This document shows, piece by piece, positions 35,105-43,821 of a stretch of 64,000 nucleotides of DNA. Positions within the stretch are counted from its first letter, which is position 1. The number at the start of each line of letters is the position of its first letter. Made by a program: the position numbers and the translations under genes. Below the pieces are notes generated by a model. It had not been told where the DNA came from and did no database searches. It saw only the letters and a list, made by a program, of their open reading frames with translations. The DNA is from JBDHXE01 sp035445085 (GTDB lineage Bacteria; Bacteroidota; Ignavibacteria; Kapaibacteriales; UBA2268). The stretch is from the NCBI GenBank assembly GCA_035445085.1, contig DAOMQA010000001.1, positions 186,001 to 250,000 on the forward strand, given 5' to 3'.

Positions 35105-35596
35105 ATGAAAAAATGCCTTATTTTGTTGGTTTTATTATTAGTTGCTGGTAATTTGATAGCTGCTGATAAATCGCTTCCTTCCGTTACTATTAAAGATATG
35201 CATGGTAAATCTTTTAATACTTCAAGTATATCAAATGATGGAAAACCTATTGTAGTAAACTTCTGGGCTACTTGGTGCAAGCCTTGTATTCAAGAATTAG
35301 CTAACATTAATGACGAGTACGTAAAGTGGCAAAAAGAAACAGGAGTAAAAATGTATGTTGTTGCTTTAGATGATAGCCGTAGTAGCAAAAAAGTTAAACC
35401 ATTCATTAAAGGGCGTGATTGGAAATTTGAAGTACTTTTAGATGAAAATGGTGATTTCAAACGCGCTATGAATGTTAATAACCCACCCCATACTTTTCTT
35501 ATAGATGGAAAAGGAAAAGTTGTATATGAGCACAATGGTTATGCTCCAGGCGACGAACACAAGCTATTTAAAAAGATTCAAGAGCTTTCAAAGTAG
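35105..35596 (+). CDS. TlpA-like thiol-disulfide oxidoreductase
   Basis: 163 residues. Signal peptide (CLILLVLLLVAGNLIAA) and a thioredoxin fold with active site NFWATWCKPCIQE. NNPPHTFLIDGKGKVVYEH contains the cis-Pro of the fold. It acts in the periplasm, as reductant for cytochrome maturation or for other cysteine proteins. It is divergent from the type IX gene and ends at a shared terminator with clpX. Confidence 0.88.
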   Translation: MKKCLILLVLLLVAGNLIAADKSLPSVTIKDMHGKSFNTSSISNDGKPIVVNFWATWCKPCIQELANINDEYVKWQKETGVKMYVVALDDSRSSKKVKPFIKGRDWKFEVLLDENGDFKRAMNVNNPPHTFLIDGKGKVVYEHNGYAPGDEHKLFKKIQELSK

Positions 35597-35621
35597 CAAA
35601 TATACTTTTTGATTAAATAAA

Positions 35622-35667
35622 TAAAGGATGATTGAAAGATAGCTCTTAATAATTCAATCATCCTTTA
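35622..35667. terminator. Bidirectional intrinsic terminator
   Basis: Perfect 15-bp stem TAAAGGATGATTGAA (35622-35636) / TTCAATCATCCTTTA (35653-35667) between the convergent tlpA-like and clpX genes. Confidence 0.85.
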
Positions 35668-35687
35668 ATATTTTAGCCAACAAAAGA

Positions 35688-36923
35688 TTATGCGGTTTTC
35701 TTTTTGCTTTTTGCTGCACCTTCAATCATTTTGGTACCTTGCTCTGATATGATAATTTTATCTAGATGCTCTTTGTCTGGTGCTTCATACATTATAGGCA
35801 GCATAATATCTTCAATAATAGATCGCAAAGCTCTAGCTCCAGTTTTTCTTTTCTTAGCTTTTTGAACTACTTCCTTTAGTATTTCCTCCGAAAATACTAA
35901 ATCAACGCCATCAATTTCTAATAGTTTTTGGTATTGCTTTATAATTGAATTTTTAGGTTCTGTCAAAATTTGTAGCATTGCTTCGTCAGAAAGCTCTTCT
36001 AAGGCAGTAATAATAGGCAATCTACCAGTTAATTCTGGGATAAAACCATAATGAATTAGGTCATCGGGTTCTATATTCTTTAGAAGTTCGTTCGTAGCAT
36101 CTACATTTATAGAAGTTTCTGCAGTAAAGCCTATTGTAGACTTTTTCATTCTTTTGGCAATAATTTTGTCGATACCTTCGAAAGCACCACCACAAATAAA
36201 TAAGATATTGGTAGTATCTAAGTATATTAATGGTTGCTCTGGGTGCTTTCTGCCCCCCTTTGGAGGTACTCCAGAACGTGTCCCTTCCAATATTTTTAAT
36301 AATGCTTGTTGAACACCTTCTCCCGATACGTCGCGTGTTATGCTTGATGATTCGCCTTTTCTTGAAATCTTATCTATTTCATCTATATAAATAATTCCAT
36401 TTTGGGCTCTTTCAACGTTATAATCCGCACTCTGCAATAAACTCAATAATACAGATTCTACATCATCGCCAACATAACCTGCTTCCGTAATTGTAGTAGC
36501 ATCAGCAATGGCAAAAGGTACATTGAGCATCCTTGCTAAGGTTTTAGCTAATAATGTTTTGCCAGTACCAGTTGAACCTATTAATAAGACATTGCTTTTT
36601 TCTAACTCTATACCATCGTTATTTTTTTCAAATCGGTTATATATTCTCTTATAATGATTATATACAGCTACAGACAAAATTTTCTTAGCTTGGTCTTGCC
36701 CAATAACATATTGGTCTAAATGCTTTTTAATTTCAGTAGGTTTTGGCAAGTGTCTTTCTTGGCTTGGCAAAGCACTCTTATCCTTCATTTCTTGAATCAT
36801 CTTAGCTGCTTCGCTAATACAATTATCGCAAATAAAGACATTGTTTTGCCCTTGTATTAGTACAAAGGCATCCTTGTCTGCTTTGCCACAAAAAGAGCAT
36901 TTATTGTTATAATGTTTAGCCAT
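35688..36923 (-). CDS. clpX: ATP-dependent Clp protease ATP-binding subunit ClpX
   Basis: 411 residues. N-terminal C4 zinc finger (CSFCGK, then CDNC), P-loop GSTGTGKT (35-base shift of the usual GPTGSGKT), pore loop AGYVGDDVE, Walker B YIDEIDK and the ClpP-contact loop RMKKSTIGFTAE. It unfolds tagged substrates, including tmRNA-tagged proteins, and feeds them to ClpP. Overlaps clpP by eight bases. Confidence 0.97.
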   Translation of the reverse strand: MAKHYNNKCSFCGKADKDAFVLIQGQNNVFICDNCISEAAKMIQEMKDKSALPSQERHLPKPTEIKKHLDQYVIGQDQAKKILSVAVYNHYKRIYNRFEKNNDGIELEKSNVLLIGSTGTGKTLLAKTLARMLNVPFAIADATTITEAGYVGDDVESVLLSLLQSADYNVERAQNGIIYIDEIDKISRKGESSSITRDVSGEGVQQALLKILEGTRSGVPPKGGRKHPEQPLIYLDTTNILFICGGAFEGIDKIIAKRMKKSTIGFTAETSINVDATNELLKNIEPDDLIHYGFIPELTGRLPIITALEELSDEAMLQILTEPKNSIIKQYQKLLEIDGVDLVFSEEILKEVVQKAKKRKTGARALRSIIEDIMLPIMYEAPDKEHLDKIIISEQGTKMIEGAAKSKKKTA

Positions 36924-37548
36924 TATTTTCTTTGCTACCCTCTGAGTCTGTTTCAGATTCAGATACTTTTTCTAAAATCTTATCCACCAAACCGTACTCT
37001 AAGGCTTGTTGTGCGCTCATATAATTATCTCTATCTGCATCTTTCAATATTTGTTCTAATTCTTTGCCTGTATGCTTTGCAATTATAGTATAAAGAACAT
37101 CCCTCATTCTAATAATTTCTTTAGTATAAATTTCAATATCCGAAGATTGACCTTGCGTGCCTCCAGATGGCTGGTGCATCATTATCCTAGAATGTGGGAG
37201 GGCATATCTTTTGCCCTTTGCGCCAGCACAAAGAAGAACTTGAGCCATAGAAGCACCAAGCCCAACACAGATAGTAGAAACATCAGGTTTTATAAACTGC
37301 ATTGTATCATAAATAGCTAAACCAGCAGTAACGCTACCTCCAGGGGAATTAATATATAAATGAATATCTTTTGAGGGGTCTTCGCTTGCTAAATGCAATA
37401 ATTGTGCTATAACTAAACTTGCTACATAATCATCTATCGGTGACCCAATAAATATAATCCTATCTTTTAATAATCGTGAATATATATCGTAAGAACGTTC
37501 GCCTCTACTTGTTTGCTCTATTACTATGGGTATTAATTGATTGTTCAT
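36916..37548 (-). CDS. clpP: ATP-dependent Clp protease proteolytic subunit
   Basis: 210 residues. Serine-protease triad: Ser in GASMAQ, His in SRIMMHQPSGG, Asp in DRDNYMSAQQA. The N-terminal DIYSRLLKDRIIFIGSPI is typical. Forms the double-ring chamber paired with ClpX. A terminator lies between it and tig, so it likely has its own promoter or lives on read-through. Confidence 0.97.
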   Translation of the reverse strand: MNNQLIPIVIEQTSRGERSYDIYSRLLKDRIIFIGSPIDDYVASLVIAQLLHLASEDPSKDIHLYINSPGGSVTAGLAIYDTMQFIKPDVSTICVGLGASMAQVLLCAGAKGKRYALPHSRIMMHQPSGGTQGQSSDIEIYTKEIIRMRDVLYTIIAKHTGKELEQILKDADRDNYMSAQQALEYGLVDKILEKVSESETDSEGSKENNG

Positions 37549-37576
37549 TTAATTTCCTTATTTACTTAATTAAAAA

Positions 37577-37604
37577 ACCATCCTAAAAACGAATTTAGGA
37601 TGGT
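37577..37604 (-). terminator. Terminator after trigger factor
   Basis: 11-bp stem ACCATCCTAAA / TTTAGGATGGT with a six-base loop; on the minus strand it is followed by TTTTTTAATT. It separates tig from clpP. Confidence 0.8.
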
Positions 37605-37630
37605 AATATTCTATCTAATTTTATATTTAC

Positions 37631-39091
37631 TTATTTATCTTCTTCTTCTTCTTCTTCTTCGTCCTCGTCGTCGAACTCATCGAAGTCTGCTTCTTCATAT
37701 TCTTCTTCGTCCTCGTCGTAATCGTCTTCGAATTCGTCGCCATGCTCTTCATCCAAGTCTGCTTCTTCAAACTCTTCGTCAAATTCGTCGTCTAAGTCCT
37801 CATCTTCTTCATATGAATCAAAATTATAATTTAAATCGCCAGAAAACTGTACTTCGTTTGTTACTGTAAAATCAAGTAAAAAGTCCATTGCTTTTTTCAC
37901 CAATAATGAATTAATAAAATCTTTATCTTCTAATAATTTTGCTTTAATTATTTCTTTGTCAATTTTATATTGCTCGGCAAATTTTGATACTTCACTATCA
38001 ATATCATAATCTTCAATTTTCAAGTTTTCTTTCTTGATAATCTTATCTAAGATAATTTGCCAACGTGCTATTTTTTCTGCCCTTTCGGTGTAAGAATTAT
38101 TATAAAGTTTCTTACGGTTTTGTTCGTTATCTTCTAACTTATGCTTATGTAAATCTTCTTTTAACAAGTTATCTGCAATAACTTGAACTAAGAATTTTGG
38201 AATATCGAATTGTGGTTGAGTTTCTAACAATCTATTTACTAAATTATTTTCTAACTCTCTTTTGCTAATCTTGTCCCATTCCTCTTGTAATTGAAAACCT
38301 AAGTCTTCTTTGAAGTCATCTACGTTAGTAAATCTATCATTTGAGAATTTCTGTAAAAATTCTTCAGTTGCTTCGGCTAAAATAAGCTTTTGTATTTCTA
38401 AAACTTCTAATTCTATAGTTTTTGCTGGTATGCCGTTATATTCTGGTAAATCAACTTTAACAATATCGCCACCTTTTGTGTTCAAAAGTGACTCTTTTAT
38501 TTGTGGAAATATCCCTTGTTGATTTAAATATAAGAACTCTTTTATTGCTTCTTTGCCTTCAGGGCGATTACCGTTTTCGTCTAATTCAAAAATATTTACA
38601 CCAACAATATGGTAATAGTCACTTACGGTTTCTGCTACTTCATTTGTGCCATTAGACGCTAATAGCTCTTCAAATTTAGTATCAATTTCTTCTTGAGTAA
38701 CTTGGTGTACAGGCTCATCAACTACTAAATCTCTATACTCAGCTAACTCAAATTCAGGTTCTACTTGAATATGTAAAGAGAATTTTAGGAACTCATCAGT
38801 ATGTTCGAATTGATGAAGATGTGGCTGTCCATAGTAGCCCATATCATAATCTTTTAAAAACTTATTGAATACATCATTGATTATGCCATCGGCTGCATCT
38901 CTTTCAATAGATTTACCAAATCTTTGTTTTAAAATTTGTGGGGGTACCTTCCCTGGGCGAAACCCTTGGACTTTTAAGTTTTTCTGAGCATCACGATATG
39001 CTTTTTCGTAATAGGGATTTAATTCACTTCTATCTAATGTGAAAAATATTTCTTTTTCACATTGGCTTAAGGTTTCAATACGAGTTTCCAA
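37631..39091 (-). CDS. tig: Trigger factor with long acidic C-terminal tail
   Basis: 486 residues. Ribosome-binding domain with GFRPGKVP near residue 40 (the family signature is G-F-R-x-G-x-x-P), a peptidyl-prolyl-like middle and a helical substrate-binding part. The start is taken as TTG 39091 (reading METRIETLSQ) with GGTGAAG just upstream, because the only ATG further up lies inside tRNA-Leu. The last 60 residues are nearly all Asp/Glu with Tyr and Phe (SYEEDEDLDDEFDEEFEEAD and on, ending EEDK), far beyond a normal trigger factor. It is a cytoplasmic chaperone of nascent chains. Confidence 0.9.
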   Translation of the reverse strand: METRIETLSQCEKEIFFTLDRSELNPYYEKAYRDAQKNLKVQGFRPGKVPPQILKQRFGKSIERDAADGIINDVFNKFLKDYDMGYYGQPHLHQFEHTDEFLKFSLHIQVEPEFELAEYRDLVVDEPVHQVTQEEIDTKFEELLASNGTNEVAETVSDYYHIVGVNIFELDENGNRPEGKEAIKEFLYLNQQGIFPQIKESLLNTKGGDIVKVDLPEYNGIPAKTIELEVLEIQKLILAEATEEFLQKFSNDRFTNVDDFKEDLGFQLQEEWDKISKRELENNLVNRLLETQPQFDIPKFLVQVIADNLLKEDLHKHKLEDNEQNRKKLYNNSYTERAEKIARWQIILDKIIKKENLKIEDYDIDSEVSKFAEQYKIDKEIIKAKLLEDKDFINSLLVKKAMDFLLDFTVTNEVQFSGDLNYNFDSYEEDEDLDDEFDEEFEEADLDEEHGDEFEDDYDEDEEEYEEADFDEFDDEDEEEEEEEDK

Positions 39092-39117
39092 TTTCGCTTC
39101 ACCAATATTATTTGAAG

Positions 39118-39199
39118 TGCGGACGGAGAGACTCGAACTCTCACACCTCTCGATACTAGATCCTAAGTCTAGCGCGTCTGCCAATTCCGCCACGTCCGC
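39118..39199 (-). tRNA. tRNA-Leu, anticodon UAG
   Basis: 82 nt. Acceptor GCGGACG pairs with CGTCCGC; the anticodon stem-loop is CTAGA-CTTAGGA-TCTAG with anticodon TAG; there is a long class-II variable arm (TATCGAGAGGTG region) and a T-arm GAGAGTTCGAGTCTCTC. Discriminator A; CCA not encoded. It ends 26 bases before the trigger factor start, on the same strand. Confidence 0.95.
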
Positions 39200-39546
39200 A
39201 TTTATAGAATTGCAAAAGTAATAATTTTTTTATTCTAAATAAAAAATATATTTTCATTTTTATGTAATTTTGATAGAAATTTTATTATTTACTACTGTTT
39301 TTTTACAATTCTAATAAATATCTTTGCTCATTTCTTATATTAGCAAGCTATATTTGTAGATAAAAAGTAGTATGTAGTGTTTTTATTGTGCCATTCAGGT
39401 GTTTGATTGCCTATATAAAGGCGATAATACTTACTTATTCTTCTTAGCTGCTAAGCACGTAAATTCACTACGAGCAATATACTTTACCAATAATTAATTA
39501 AATTGCTAAAACGTCTATAATGTTAGAAAATATTTAGGAGTATATT
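39200..39546. other. Gap between tRNA-Leu and the short clpB
   Basis: 347 bases between divergent genes. It holds a candidate promoter (39323-39356) and a roughly 185-base untranslated leader containing a small hairpin around GCCTATATAAAGGC (about 39410-39423). I see no remnant of the missing ClpB N-terminal half in any frame. Confidence 0.5.
39323..39356 (+). promoter_or_regulatory. Candidate promoter of the short clpB
   Basis: TTTG (39323-39326), 22 bases, then TATATTTG (39349-39356), fitting TTG / TAnnTTTG with slightly wide spacing. It implies a long leader before the ATG at 39547. Confidence 0.45.
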
Positions 39547-40878
39547 ATGGAACAACTTTTTTCAAAGGATACTACTGCAAAAAGACTTGGAGAAATTGAG
39601 TCAGAAATTACTAACTTAAAAAATCAGTATGCCGACCTACGAGAAAAATGGGAGCAAGAAAAGCTCATAATTAAGCAAATTCAAACGAGTAAAGCCAGTA
39701 TTGAGCACCTTAAAGCTGAGGCTGAACAGTTCGAAAAGTCTGGAGATTTAGCAAAAGTCGCTGAAATAAGATATGGAAAAATTTTAGATGAAGAACATAA
39801 AGTAAAAGCCGCTAACGAGAAGCTAATACAAATACAAAAAAGCGGTAAATTATTAAATGAAGAAGTGAATGCCGAAGATATAGCCGAAATAGTTTCTAAA
39901 TGGACAGGTATACCAATTAGTAGAATGCTTGAAACGGAGAGAATGAAGTTAATTAAAATGGAAGATAGAATTCATCAGCGAGTCATTAGCCAAGAAGAAG
40001 CCGTCGCAGCAGTTGCTAACGCTATCCGCCGTTCGCGAGCTGGCTTGCAAGACGAAAACAGACCTATTGGCTCATTTATTTTCTTAGGTTCTACTGGAGT
40101 TGGTAAAACTGAATTGGCTCGTGCTTTAGCAGAGTTTCTTTTTGATGATGAACATTCTGTAATTAGAATAGATATGAGTGAGTATATGGAAAAATTTAGC
40201 GTTTCAAGATTAATTGGAGCGCCACCCGGTTATGTAGGCTATGAAGAAGGTGGACAATTAACCGAAGCAGTGAGACGCAAGCCTTATTCTGTTGTTTTGC
40301 TCGATGAATTTGAAAAGGCTCACCCAGATGTATTTAATATCTTATTACAAGTATTAGACGATGGCAGGCTTACCGATAGCAAATCAAGGACGGTTGATTT
40401 CAAGAATACAATAATTATTATGACCTCTAATTTAGGAACGGACCTCATCAACGATGCTTTAATCAATGTAAACGACCAAAATAGAGATGAGATATTCAGA
40501 GGTCTAAAATTTAGAGTTACTGATATGCTCCGTAAGAAATTAAGACCAGAATTTTTAAATCGTATAGACGAGATAGTTTTATTCAAACCATTAACTTCTA
40601 AAGAAATTAGAAAAATTGCCGAACTACAAATAGATAAGTTGAAAATTCGCCTAAAAAATAGTAATATCTACTTAGAAGTTAGTAACGACGCTTTGGATTG
40701 GATAGCTAAATTAGGCTACGATACTCAATTTGGTGCTAGACCATTAAAGAGGGCTATTCAAAAGCATATAGCTGATCCATTAGCTCTTAAGATATTAGCT
40801 TCTGAATTTATATCGGGAGATAGTATCAAGGTAGATTGTAGCGATTCTGGGCAGTTTATGTTTATAAAAAATCAATAA
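39547..40878 (+). CDS. Stand-alone C-terminal half of ClpB (partial M domain plus second AAA+ domain)
   Basis: 443 residues; full ClpB is about 860. It starts inside the coiled-coil middle domain (RLGEIESEITNLKNQYADLR) and continues through SKWTGIPISRMLETER into the second ATPase: Walker A GSTGVGKT (usual GPTGVGKT), pore loop GAPPGYVGYEEGG, Walker B VVLLDEFEKAHPD, sensor TSNLG, and GARPLKRAIQ near the end. The N domain, first AAA+ domain and first part of the M domain are absent. AGGAG six bases before the ATG shows it is properly translated. All visible catalytic motifs are intact, so it may be a working single-ring ATPase, or a helper of full-length ClpB. Confidence 0.85.
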   Translation: MEQLFSKDTTAKRLGEIESEITNLKNQYADLREKWEQEKLIIKQIQTSKASIEHLKAEAEQFEKSGDLAKVAEIRYGKILDEEHKVKAANEKLIQIQKSGKLLNEEVNAEDIAEIVSKWTGIPISRMLETERMKLIKMEDRIHQRVISQEEAVAAVANAIRRSRAGLQDENRPIGSFIFLGSTGVGKTELARALAEFLFDDEHSVIRIDMSEYMEKFSVSRLIGAPPGYVGYEEGGQLTEAVRRKPYSVVLLDEFEKAHPDVFNILLQVLDDGRLTDSKSRTVDFKNTIIIMTSNLGTDLINDALINVNDQNRDEIFRGLKFRVTDMLRKKLRPEFLNRIDEIVLFKPLTSKEIRKIAELQIDKLKIRLKNSNIYLEVSNDALDWIAKLGYDTQFGARPLKRAIQKHIADPLALKILASEFISGDSIKVDCSDSGQFMFIKNQ

Positions 40879-40940
40879 TAAATAATGAAAAATATTATAT
40901 ATTACATTTGTTATAAGTACAGTTTTGGCAAGGAGTATTA

Positions 40941-42812
40941 ATGAAGACTTTTATTCTTACTATGTTATGTGTTATTTTTTGCTTTTCGTGCGCTTCTGTA
41001 AAAGATGAGCCAATAAAAGTCGTGGCATTTAATGGCTTCTCGGAAATAAAGCAACATGAAAAAGCAAAATTAAATTGGGAATTTAAGAACGCTGAAAAAG
41101 TAAGAATAGAAAATATTAAAAGAAACTTTAATCCATTAGATAGCACAGACTATGAAGTGAATAGCACCTCATCTATTGATTTTACTATTATGAACTCCAA
41201 CGATACTATAAAGCTCAAATGGAAGGTTGTAGTAATAGATGAAACTGATAGCAATATTAGCACAGGTCCCGATAACTCTCTAATAGATTTTGAAAAGCCA
41301 TCGTATATAGATAATGAATACTTAAATTCTAGTATTCCTCTTAAGCTAAATCCAATTATTAGAAATTTGAAAATTAGCTCTTATCATTATAATAGAGATA
41401 ACGATACTTTATCACTAAGTTTGTTGATTATGGATGATTTTGGTAATTTAGTTCGGAATTTATCTGATAATTCTTCGAAAAGCCAATTTGCAACGATAGA
41501 TGCTAAATGTGAAAAAGGTGAAGTTTTTAATAATAAATACTTATTAACTGAGAGTAAATTTAATTTAGATAAATCTTTAGATTTAGCATTATGCATAGAT
41601 AATAGCGCAATTGCTAATGATTATTATCCAATTTTTAAGCAGATTCAATCATTTACTTATAATATTAATTCAAATGACCGATTCTTATTAAGAACTTTTA
41701 ATCAAAACCTACAAACTAATTTATCCCTACAACCTATAAAAGATTTTAATAATATATTAAAATCTACCAAAATTGAAAAGGCAAGTGGACTTAGTTCAAT
41801 ATATAAAAATTTGTATAAGACTTTAAATTATATGAATACTATGAAAGCAGAAAACGAACAAGCTATTATCTTGATAGCGTATAGTTCGGATAACTCTTCA
41901 ATTGTATATGATAGGAATGATGTTATTGAACTTGCTGCAAATTATAATATTCCAATATATGTTATCGGAATAGGTAGTGCTGTGGACTCTTATTCCTTTA
42001 AATATATTACTGAAATGACTGGCGGTAAATATTATCAGATAGAAGAGAAAGATTTAAATTATGTGTACTCAATACTTACCGAGATTGATCTTGCCAAAAA
42101 GGCAAATTATCAAACTAAAATTTATTTTCCGAAAGAAAATTACAATGAATGCGGATTGCTGAATTTAGGGGTTCAACTTAAAATTAATAATACTGACTTA
42201 TTGGATAGTATTCGTATTAGGACAATGAAAGAAAGGCAATACTTTAACTACCAAGCAATTACTAGTTTTGATTATAAAGATACTATTATTAGCGAACAAC
42301 ATTACGAAACAATCAAATCTTTATCGATGATTTTGCAGAACAATCCGGATAAAATCATCGAATTAATTGGCAATGCTAGTATAGAAGGTTCTCAAGATGA
42401 AGTTTTTAATTTGTCGCTTAGACGAGCACAAAGCGTTAGAAATAAACTAATTAGCAATGGCGTAGCTCCATCACAAATTAGAGTAAGAGCAGACGGAGCA
42501 AATAATCCAATTTATTATTTTCAGGACAATGATTGGCAACAATACTATAACAGAAGGGTAGAATTAAAGTGGCTAAGCCCAGAGCTAATGCCTTATGAAT
42601 TAATCTTAAATGCTTTTGAAAGTGAAAGCCAAGCACTTGATGAGGTCCAGAAATGGGAAAGTAAGAGCTATAGGGTATATTATGAAAGATATTTACAGAA
42701 TAATATCCCTATATATAGAGTAAAAATTTGGGGTTATCAAACATTAGAAGATGCCCAAAGAGCTAAAAACTCAATTGAAAGAAGATACCAGGTGAAATTA
42801 GTGCTTCAATAA
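40941..42812 (+). CDS. Envelope lipoprotein with VWA-like and OmpA-like domains
   Basis: 623 residues. Lipobox CFSC (Cys17). A beta-rich N-terminal part is followed by a VWA-like domain about 215-380 (LDLALCIDNSAIANDY, where the metal site is degenerate: D-N-S-A rather than D-x-S-x-S; then IYVIGIGSAV). An OmpA-like peptidoglycan-binding domain lies about 460-545 (IIELIGNASIEGSQDEVF, LSLRRAQSVRNKLISNGV, YYNRRVELKW). The last 70 residues resemble SPOR (YRVYYERYLQNNIPIYRVKI, TLEDAQRAK). It would tether an outer-membrane complex to the wall; function unknown. Confidence 0.75.
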   Translation: MKTFILTMLCVIFCFSCASVKDEPIKVVAFNGFSEIKQHEKAKLNWEFKNAEKVRIENIKRNFNPLDSTDYEVNSTSSIDFTIMNSNDTIKLKWKVVVIDETDSNISTGPDNSLIDFEKPSYIDNEYLNSSIPLKLNPIIRNLKISSYHYNRDNDTLSLSLLIMDDFGNLVRNLSDNSSKSQFATIDAKCEKGEVFNNKYLLTESKFNLDKSLDLALCIDNSAIANDYYPIFKQIQSFTYNINSNDRFLLRTFNQNLQTNLSLQPIKDFNNILKSTKIEKASGLSSIYKNLYKTLNYMNTMKAENEQAIILIAYSSDNSSIVYDRNDVIELAANYNIPIYVIGIGSAVDSYSFKYITEMTGGKYYQIEEKDLNYVYSILTEIDLAKKANYQTKIYFPKENYNECGLLNLGVQLKINNTDLLDSIRIRTMKERQYFNYQAITSFDYKDTIISEQHYETIKSLSMILQNNPDKIIELIGNASIEGSQDEVFNLSLRRAQSVRNKLISNGVAPSQIRVRADGANNPIYYFQDNDWQQYYNRRVELKWLSPELMPYELILNAFESESQALDEVQKWESKSYRVYYERYLQNNIPIYRVKIWGYQTLEDAQRAKNSIERRYQVKLVLQ

Positions 42813-42834
42813 GTATTTAAAGTGTTGTCAATCA

Positions 42835-43818
42835 CTAAAAATTTCTATTTCTTACTTCGTTAATAAGTTGTTTTAGGAGTGATTTATAATCATTATCTTG
42901 CAAGGCAGTAAAATAACTAAGTGCATCGTCTATTAATGAATTTATCATCTGCTCTGTTTGCATGTAAATACCATATTTCTTAAATAAATTATCCATTATC
43001 GGAATATCTTGTTCCTTTAAACCATTATTTGCATAAAATGAATTTACAAAAGCTATATCTTGCTGGTCTTTTGCTGCATCTTTCAATTTTATTATAAGAA
43101 AAGTCTTTTTGCCTTCTAACAAATCATTACCAATTTTTTTCCCTAATTTAGACTGCTCGGCAGTCATATCTAATAAATCATCTTGTATCTGAAAAGCTAA
43201 ACCTAATAACTTGGTAATTTTTCTTAAAGCATATATTTCATCGTCGCTACCATAACCTATATTGGCACCAATTGCAGCAGATGTTTCAATTAGGCGTGCT
43301 GTTTTTTTATCTATCATATTAATATATTGCTCTAAGGTTATATCTTTTCTTTCGTTGAAATCAATATCTAATACTTGACCTTCACACACTTCAATCAATT
43401 CATTAGTGAATAAATTGAATATTTCATCTGCCCTTGTATGCTCAGCTTTGTTTGGTAACAGTCTATAAGCATACCCTATCATAACGTCCCCCGTTAATAT
43501 TGCAATGGCATTATTCCATTTAGTATGGACGGTAGGTTGGCTACGCCTAATTAATGAATTATCCATTATATCATCATGAACAAGCGTGAAATTATGAAGA
43601 AATTCTAAAGCAACACTACTATTCAAAGCATTTTCAATTGTACCATTTACAACGCCACAGCAAATTAAACATAGGACAGGTCTAATTCTCTTGCCGCCTA
43701 AATTCATAATGTATGAAAAAGGCTCATATAAATTCTTAGGCTCACCTTGAGGTAGTTTTTCTTGAATGCTACCTTCTACCATTTTTAATAATTGCTTATA
43801 TGTTTCTGAAAATTCCAT
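42835..43818 (-). CDS. Polyprenyl diphosphate synthase
   Basis: 327 residues. Both aspartate-rich motifs are present: VHDDIMDNSLIRR and FQIQDDLLDMTAE, with GGKRIRPVL early and GNDLLEGKKTFLIIK late. It chains isopentenyl units into an all-trans polyprenyl diphosphate for quinone tails or lipid carriers. Product length cannot be told by eye. It is four bases past dprA in the same direction. Confidence 0.9.
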   Translation of the reverse strand: MEFSETYKQLLKMVEGSIQEKLPQGEPKNLYEPFSYIMNLGGKRIRPVLCLICCGVVNGTIENALNSSVALEFLHNFTLVHDDIMDNSLIRRSQPTVHTKWNNAIAILTGDVMIGYAYRLLPNKAEHTRADEIFNLFTNELIEVCEGQVLDIDFNERKDITLEQYINMIDKKTARLIETSAAIGANIGYGSDDEIYALRKITKLLGLAFQIQDDLLDMTAEQSKLGKKIGNDLLEGKKTFLIIKLKDAAKDQQDIAFVNSFYANNGLKEQDIPIMDNLFKKYGIYMQTEQMINSLIDDALSYFTALQDNDYKSLLKQLINEVRNRNF

Positions 43819-43821
43819 AAT

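Noticed and set aside
37600..37869. Plus-strand frame rich in Leu and Arg
   Set aside because: It is the antisense shadow of the acidic tail repeat of trigger factor.
39092..39193. N-terminal extension of trigger factor beginning MAELADALDLGSS
   Set aside because: This stretch is the translation of tRNA-Leu read in frame, a well-known spurious prediction; the family homology starts after it.
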